Assembly: GCA_021772055.1 (NCBI GenBank) | Contig: JAETNR010000036.1 | Location: 1-47,889, forward strand | Length of the DNA stretch: 47,889 bases | Direction of reading: 5' to 3' | Origin: Blautia sp. | GTDB taxonomy: Bacteria; Bacillota; Clostridia; Lachnospirales; Lachnospiraceae | Shown here: piece by piece, positions 45,184-47,889 of the stretch | Layout of the letters: each line of letters starts with the position of its first letter | How positions within the stretch are numbered: the first letter of the stretch is position 1 | Position numbers and translations under genes: made by a program | The notes under the pieces: generated by a model | Seen by the model: only the letters and a program-made list of their open reading frames with translations | What the model was told of the DNA's origin: nothing | Database searches by the model: none

Positions 45184-45211
45184 ATCGTGGACTTATTTAG
45201 AATATCGTGGA
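45184..45211 (+). promoter_or_regulatory. Direct repeats, candidate activator sites
   Basis: ATCGTGGA occurs at 45184-45191 and 45204-45211, 20 bases apart (about two helical turns), each followed by a T-rich run ending TTAG. They lie about 60 and 80 bases upstream of the expected start of the promoter at 45252-45260. Confidence 0.5.
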
Positions 45212-45251
45212 GTTTTTAGCCGGAATCCAGGATACGTTACGGATATCCTTC

Positions 45252-45260
45252 TGTTATAAT
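45252..45260 (+). promoter_or_regulatory. Extended -10 promoter candidate
   Basis: TGTTATAAT at 45252-45260, a perfect TATAAT with TGn. The -35 region (ATACGT at 45232) is poor, which fits activator dependence. Confidence 0.5.
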
Positions 45261-45298
45261 CATTATAGTGGCAAAACAGACATAAGAATAAAGAAAAG

Positions 45299-45336
45299 AA
45301 TCTCTGATGGTTTTAAACCTTCAGGGATTTTTTTTT
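45299..45336 (+). terminator. Terminator in the leader before the sigma-like gene
   Basis: AATCTCTGATGG (45299-45310) pairs with CCTTCAGGGATT (45318-45329), two mismatched positions, followed by seven T. It lies about 40 bases after the promoter and 107 bases before the coding start, so it could act as an attenuator or simply end the ArpU-like transcript. Confidence 0.6.
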
Positions 45337-45442
45337 GCTTCCTGCCGCGAAAACCTTATGGAAGAAGGAAAAAGCAGGAATGGAAGCTTATGTACAGCAG
45401 ACATTTTTGCCCAATTTTGAAGAAAGGTACAGGAGGAAAAAG

Positions 45443-45910
45443 ATGAAAGGATATTGTGAACATCCATTTTTTTATAATGGAAAATATTATGCCAAGGTGT
45501 GTGGGAATATGATTGAGATTCCCAAGGATGTAGCGCGAGTGATGCATAATACATATCGATCCGGACAGCCAAAAAAAATTGTAAGGAAAAATGAAAAAGG
45601 TGAGATTATAGAAAAAGTGAATCGGGAAATCTTTTATAGCACGCATTCGGATGGGGAGATAGAGTTGTCTATAGAAACTATGCCAGACCCTTTCTGCAAT
45701 GTGGAAGAGGAAGTTTTGGGCCGTATGGAATACGCAGAACTATATCATGCAATCGAAAAATTGTATGATAAAGAAAAGAGTCTTATAAAAGGGATTTTTT
45801 TCGAGAACAAAACTCAAAATGAAATGGCCTCAGAACTCGGGATAACGCAACAGGCAGTTGCTTACAGACAGAAAAAGGTTCTGGAAAAATTGAATCAGAT
45901 GCTTGCTTAA
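45443..45910 (+). CDS. Sigma-70 region 4-like regulator
   Basis: 155 residues from ATG 45443 with a perfect AGGAGG 6 bases upstream; the frame is open further up but without a site. The C-terminal third (about 105-155) is a sigma region-4 helix-turn-helix: YDKEKSLIKGIFFENKTQNE, then LGITQQAVAYRQKKVLEKL. The N-terminal part (CEHPFFYNGKYYAKVCGNMI) is not a normal sigma region 2, so it may be a partial sigma-like activator, as found in prophages and near toxin genes. It sits 120 bases before the holin gene and may direct transcription of the lysis pair. Confidence 0.72.
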   Translation: MKGYCEHPFFYNGKYYAKVCGNMIEIPKDVARVMHNTYRSGQPKKIVRKNEKGEIIEKVNREIFYSTHSDGEIELSIETMPDPFCNVEEEVLGRMEYAELYHAIEKLYDKEKSLIKGIFFENKTQNEMASELGITQQAVAYRQKKVLEKLNQMLA

Positions 45911-46030
45911 AATAAATAATGAGATTCATTTTGTAAAGAGACAGTGCCAGGTGTATTTAATGATTAGAGGAGAAAAAACGCTATAACAGGCGTTGTTCAT
46001 CTAAAAAAAGAAAAGCAGAGGTTTATTGTA

Positions 46031-46480
46031 ATGAAAGAAAAAATGATTTTGGTGATTGGATTTTTTGGCAGTTTTTTTGTATCACTGTTGGGAGGATGGG
46101 ACTTTGTACTTCAAACGCTGATTATTTTTATGGTTGTAGACTGGGTTACGGGAGGGATTCTTCTTCCGGTAGTATTTAGGAAAAGTCCCAAATCTAAAAA
46201 CGGAACACTGGAAAGCAGAGCAGGATGGAAAGGTTTGTGTCGAAAGGCAATGATTCTATTTTGCATTTTGATTGCTTCCAGATTAGATGCCTTAATAGGA
46301 ACTGAATATTTAAGAAATGCAGTCTGTATTGGATTTATCGCCAATGAAGCATTATCTATTATGGAAAACGCAGGATTAATGGGGGTGCCGTTACCTGACA
46401 AGCTAAAAAAGAGTATTGATATTTTAGAATCAAAAAATGAAGAAAATAGAAGGCAGGATAGAGAAGCCTGGAGGACATGA
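46031..46480 (+). CDS. Phage-type holin (toxin secretion/phage lysis holin family)
   Basis: 149 residues with about three membrane helices (5-25, 28-48, 73-92) and a charged C-terminal tail. Hallmarks of the family: VVDWVTGGILLPVVFRKSPK, ESRAGWKGLCRKAMI and FIANEALSIMENAGLMGVPL. Such holins form membrane pores that let an endolysin or toxin out; TcdE of Clostridioides difficile belongs to this broad group. The stop overlaps an in-frame ATG of the amidase gene (ATGA). No other phage structural genes are nearby. Confidence 0.88.
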   Translation: MKEKMILVIGFFGSFFVSLLGGWDFVLQTLIIFMVVDWVTGGILLPVVFRKSPKSKNGTLESRAGWKGLCRKAMILFCILIASRLDALIGTEYLRNAVCIGFIANEALSIMENAGLMGVPLPDKLKKSIDILESKNEENRRQDREAWRT

Positions 46481-46512
46481 AAATATTAAGATTTAAGGAA
46501 GGGAAAAATATT

Positions 46513-47268
46513 ATGAGATTAAATACTACTTATTTATCAAATAATAACAGTTATGATGGGCAGATACCATTATATATTGTAATCCATAACACAGATAATT
46601 TTAGTGAAGGGGCAGATGCAAAAGCCCATGCGAAAGCACAGTACAATGGAAACTTTGCTAACATGTCTGCGCACGTATATGTGGATGATAAAGAAGCATA
46701 TCAAACGCTTCCTTTTAACAGAGGAGCCTGGCACGTCGGGGTAGACTATGGCGGCAGGTTGTTCGGAACAGTGAATAACCGGAATTCTGTTGGAATAGAA
46801 GTATGTGTCCAAAAAGATTACAATTATGAAAAAGCTTTTCTGAATGCGGTTGAGATCTGCAGTCAAATAATGAAAATACTTAAAATACCGGCGGAACGGG
46901 TAATACAGCATTATGATGTCTGTGCGAAAAATTGTCCATCTGTGATTCGCCAAAACGGAGACTGGAATAGATTTAAAAGTTTAATCTTAAAAAAAGAAAC
47001 AGCTGTTTCAGAAGAGAAAAAAACTACAGTTCCGTTAACAGAAAGAATTACGGTTCAGTTTCCCGAACTTTCGGAAGGCTGTACTGGATCAGCTGTACAG
47101 ATGCTGCAGGTATTTTTGAAAATAGATGCAGATGGTGTGTTTGGAAAGAATACCAGAAATTCCCTTCAGGTATTTCAAAAAAATACAAAGCAGAAGCAGG
47201 ATGGAATCTGCGGGAAAAACAGTTGGAAAGCAATAATAGAATATATGAAAAGATATACATTTTTATGA
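46513..47268 (+). CDS. N-acetylmuramoyl-L-alanine amidase endolysin with peptidoglycan-binding domain
   Basis: 251 residues. Amidase_2 domain (about 1-155): IVIHNTDNF (zinc His), SAHVYVDDKEAYQTLPFNRG, NRNSVGIEVCVQ (Glu), VIQHYDVCAKNCP (second zinc His plus the C/P motif). C-terminal peptidoglycan-binding type 1 domain: GSAVQMLQVFLKIDADGVFG, then LQVFQKN. It cleaves the amide between muramic acid and the stem peptide. There is no signal peptide, so export needs the holin encoded just upstream. I prefer ATG 46513 with AAGGAAGGG upstream; ATG 46477 overlaps the holin stop and remains possible. Confidence 0.88.
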   Translation: MRLNTTYLSNNNSYDGQIPLYIVIHNTDNFSEGADAKAHAKAQYNGNFANMSAHVYVDDKEAYQTLPFNRGAWHVGVDYGGRLFGTVNNRNSVGIEVCVQKDYNYEKAFLNAVEICSQIMKILKIPAERVIQHYDVCAKNCPSVIRQNGDWNRFKSLILKKETAVSEEKKTTVPLTERITVQFPELSEGCTGSAVQMLQVFLKIDADGVFGKNTRNSLQVFQKNTKQKQDGICGKNSWKAIIEYMKRYTFL

Positions 47269-47297
47269 CTTTTTTACGTGATACTGTTTTAGAGGAT

Positions 47298-47343
47298 AAA
47301 AAAAGCAGCCCTTAGGTCATTGACAACTAAGGACTGCTTTTTT
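47298..47343 (+). terminator. Terminator of the holin-amidase operon
   Basis: AAAAAAGCAG plus CCTTAG pairs with CTAAGG plus CTGCTTTTTT, one mismatch, with a T tail (47298-47343). Confidence 0.85.
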
Positions 47344-47372
47344 GGGTGTAAAATGAGTGAATTTTGAGAGAT

Positions 47373-47463
47373 GCGGGGGGAGAGCCCACAGCCCAGAAGG
47401 CCGCACTCCCCTCGCGCTCCCCTGTTGGCCACGCTGGCGCCGAGGTAAGCTCGGCGCCGTTTT
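47373..47463 (+). repeat. Terminator-bearing intergenic repeat, copy 2
   Basis: Same two-hairpin layout as 34453-34543 and same orientation. Outer stem GCGGGGGGAG (47373-47382)/CTCCCCTCGC (47406-47415), where an A-to-G change keeps pairing by wobble; terminator GGCGCCGAG (47436-47444)/CTCGGCGCC (47450-47458), tail GTTTT. It follows another terminator and closes the island. Confidence 0.85.
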
Positions 47464-47494
47464 CCGTCTTCCGCAGGAAGAGGCCCTGTACTTC

Positions 47495-47645
47495 CGGTAG
47501 GGATGCACTTCCGAAAAGGTAAAACCTACCGCCCGCGAATCAATCGTCCGACAGCACAATCTTCCAGTGTACACGAAGCGTGCCCAAGAAGGGGGAGTTT
47601 GAGGGGGGCCTTCGGGCTTCGCAACTTTGAGATGGCCCCCCTCAA
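47495..47645. terminator. Two hairpins between the island and fhs
   Basis: CGGTAGG (47495-47501) pairs with CCTACCG (47525-47531). A stronger stem, TTGAGGGGGGCC (47599-47610) with GGCCCCCCTCAA (47634-47645), is perfect over 12 bases. It lies 32 bases beyond the fhs stop and is likely its terminator on the minus strand. No gene in this stretch. Confidence 0.6.
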
Positions 47646-47676
47646 GGTTTTCTTATTTTCTTAAAATCACTTCTTT

Positions 47677-47889
47677 TTAGAAAAGACCAGTGATCTTCCC
47701 ATTTTCGTCTACATCAATCTTCTCTGCAGCCGGAACCTTCGGCAGACCTGGCATGGTCATGATCTCACCGGTTAAAGCTACGATGAATCCTGCTCCTGCG
47801 GAGATCTTCAGGTTACGTACGGTTACTTCGAAATCAGTGGGAGCGCCAAGTTTGGTCTGGTCGTCTGTCAGGCTGTACTGTGTCTTCGC
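47677..47889 (-). CDS. fhs: Formate-tetrahydrofolate ligase, C-terminal end (partial)
   Basis: The last 70 codons are visible and the gene runs off the right edge. Segments [31 protein letters not shown] and ENGKITGLF are the standard C terminus of the enzyme. It joins formate to tetrahydrofolate with ATP in the cytoplasm, the first folate step of the methyl branch of the Wood-Ljungdahl pathway, and also serves purine synthesis. It shares pathway with the metV/metF operon 22 kb upstream. Confidence 0.92.
   Translation of the reverse strand, partial: AKTQYSLTDDQTKLGAPTDFEVTVRNLKISAGAGFIVALTGEIMTMPGLPKVPAAEKIDVDENGKITGLF

Noticed and set aside
44638..47268. Complete prophage
   Set aside because: Only regulators, holin and amidase are present; no integrase, packaging or structural genes in the window.

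Overview
The window (about 47.9 kb, moderate GC, strong AGGAGG ribosome binding sites, dense operons) looks like the chromosome of a gut Clostridia member, most likely an acetogenic Lachnospiraceae of the Blautia type. The main reasons are a MetV-RnfC2 / MetV / MetF methylenetetrahydrofolate reductase operon, the end of formate-tetrahydrofolate ligase at the right edge, and many Lachnospiraceae-style families (DUF4956, DUF4867, HipA-like kinase, AAA/PD-(D/E)XK protein, RHS protein). The genus is inference; no rRNA or tRNA was seen.

Layout. 1-3.7 kb: a decayed redox locus. A Crp/Fnr regulator, a thioredoxin and a rhodanese are followed by a run of gene fragments (CoA-disulfide reductase, ferredoxin, DAK-domain protein, sialate lyase-like). 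The locus is bracketed by two inverted, truncated copies of a HipA-like kinase gene. 4.0-10.8 kb: a FakA-like DAK-domain gene diverges from a compact operon of a DegV/FakB fatty-acid-binding protein, an ICMT-like membrane methyltransferase, a GH3-type acyl-adenylating enzyme and a membrane GAF-GGDEF-HD-GYP protein, followed by a structured, terminator-ended RNA region. 11.1-21.6 kb: eight tightly packed genes: a VTC-type polyphosphate polymerase domain protein, DUF4956, CotH kinase, a TIM-barrel glycosidase-like protein, a HEAT protein, a BcsA/NodC-like glycosyltransferase, a sensor-GGDEF-EAL protein and a second TIM-barrel protein. This looks like an undescribed cell-surface polymer system with built-in c-di-GMP signalling. 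21.8-25.4 kb: the MetV-RnfC2, MetV, MetF operon. 25.5-29.6 kb (minus): a hybrid sensor kinase and a MATE exporter, each with a good promoter. 29.8-34.4 kb: an AraC regulator and a sugar operon (DUF4867, isomerase, xylulokinase).

34.4-47.5 kb: an accessory island between xylulokinase and fhs, bracketed by two near-identical, same-orientation terminator-like repeats. It holds an AAA/PD-(D/E)XK protein, a 2189-residue RHS protein without a signal peptide, a membrane protein that may be its immunity partner, an ArpU-like regulator, a sigma-region-4-like regulator, a phage-type holin and a phage-type amidase. No capsid, tail, terminase or integrase genes are present. My leading hypothesis for a new system is that this stand-alone lysis cassette releases the RHS toxin, analogous to holin/endolysin-dependent toxin export in other bacteria.
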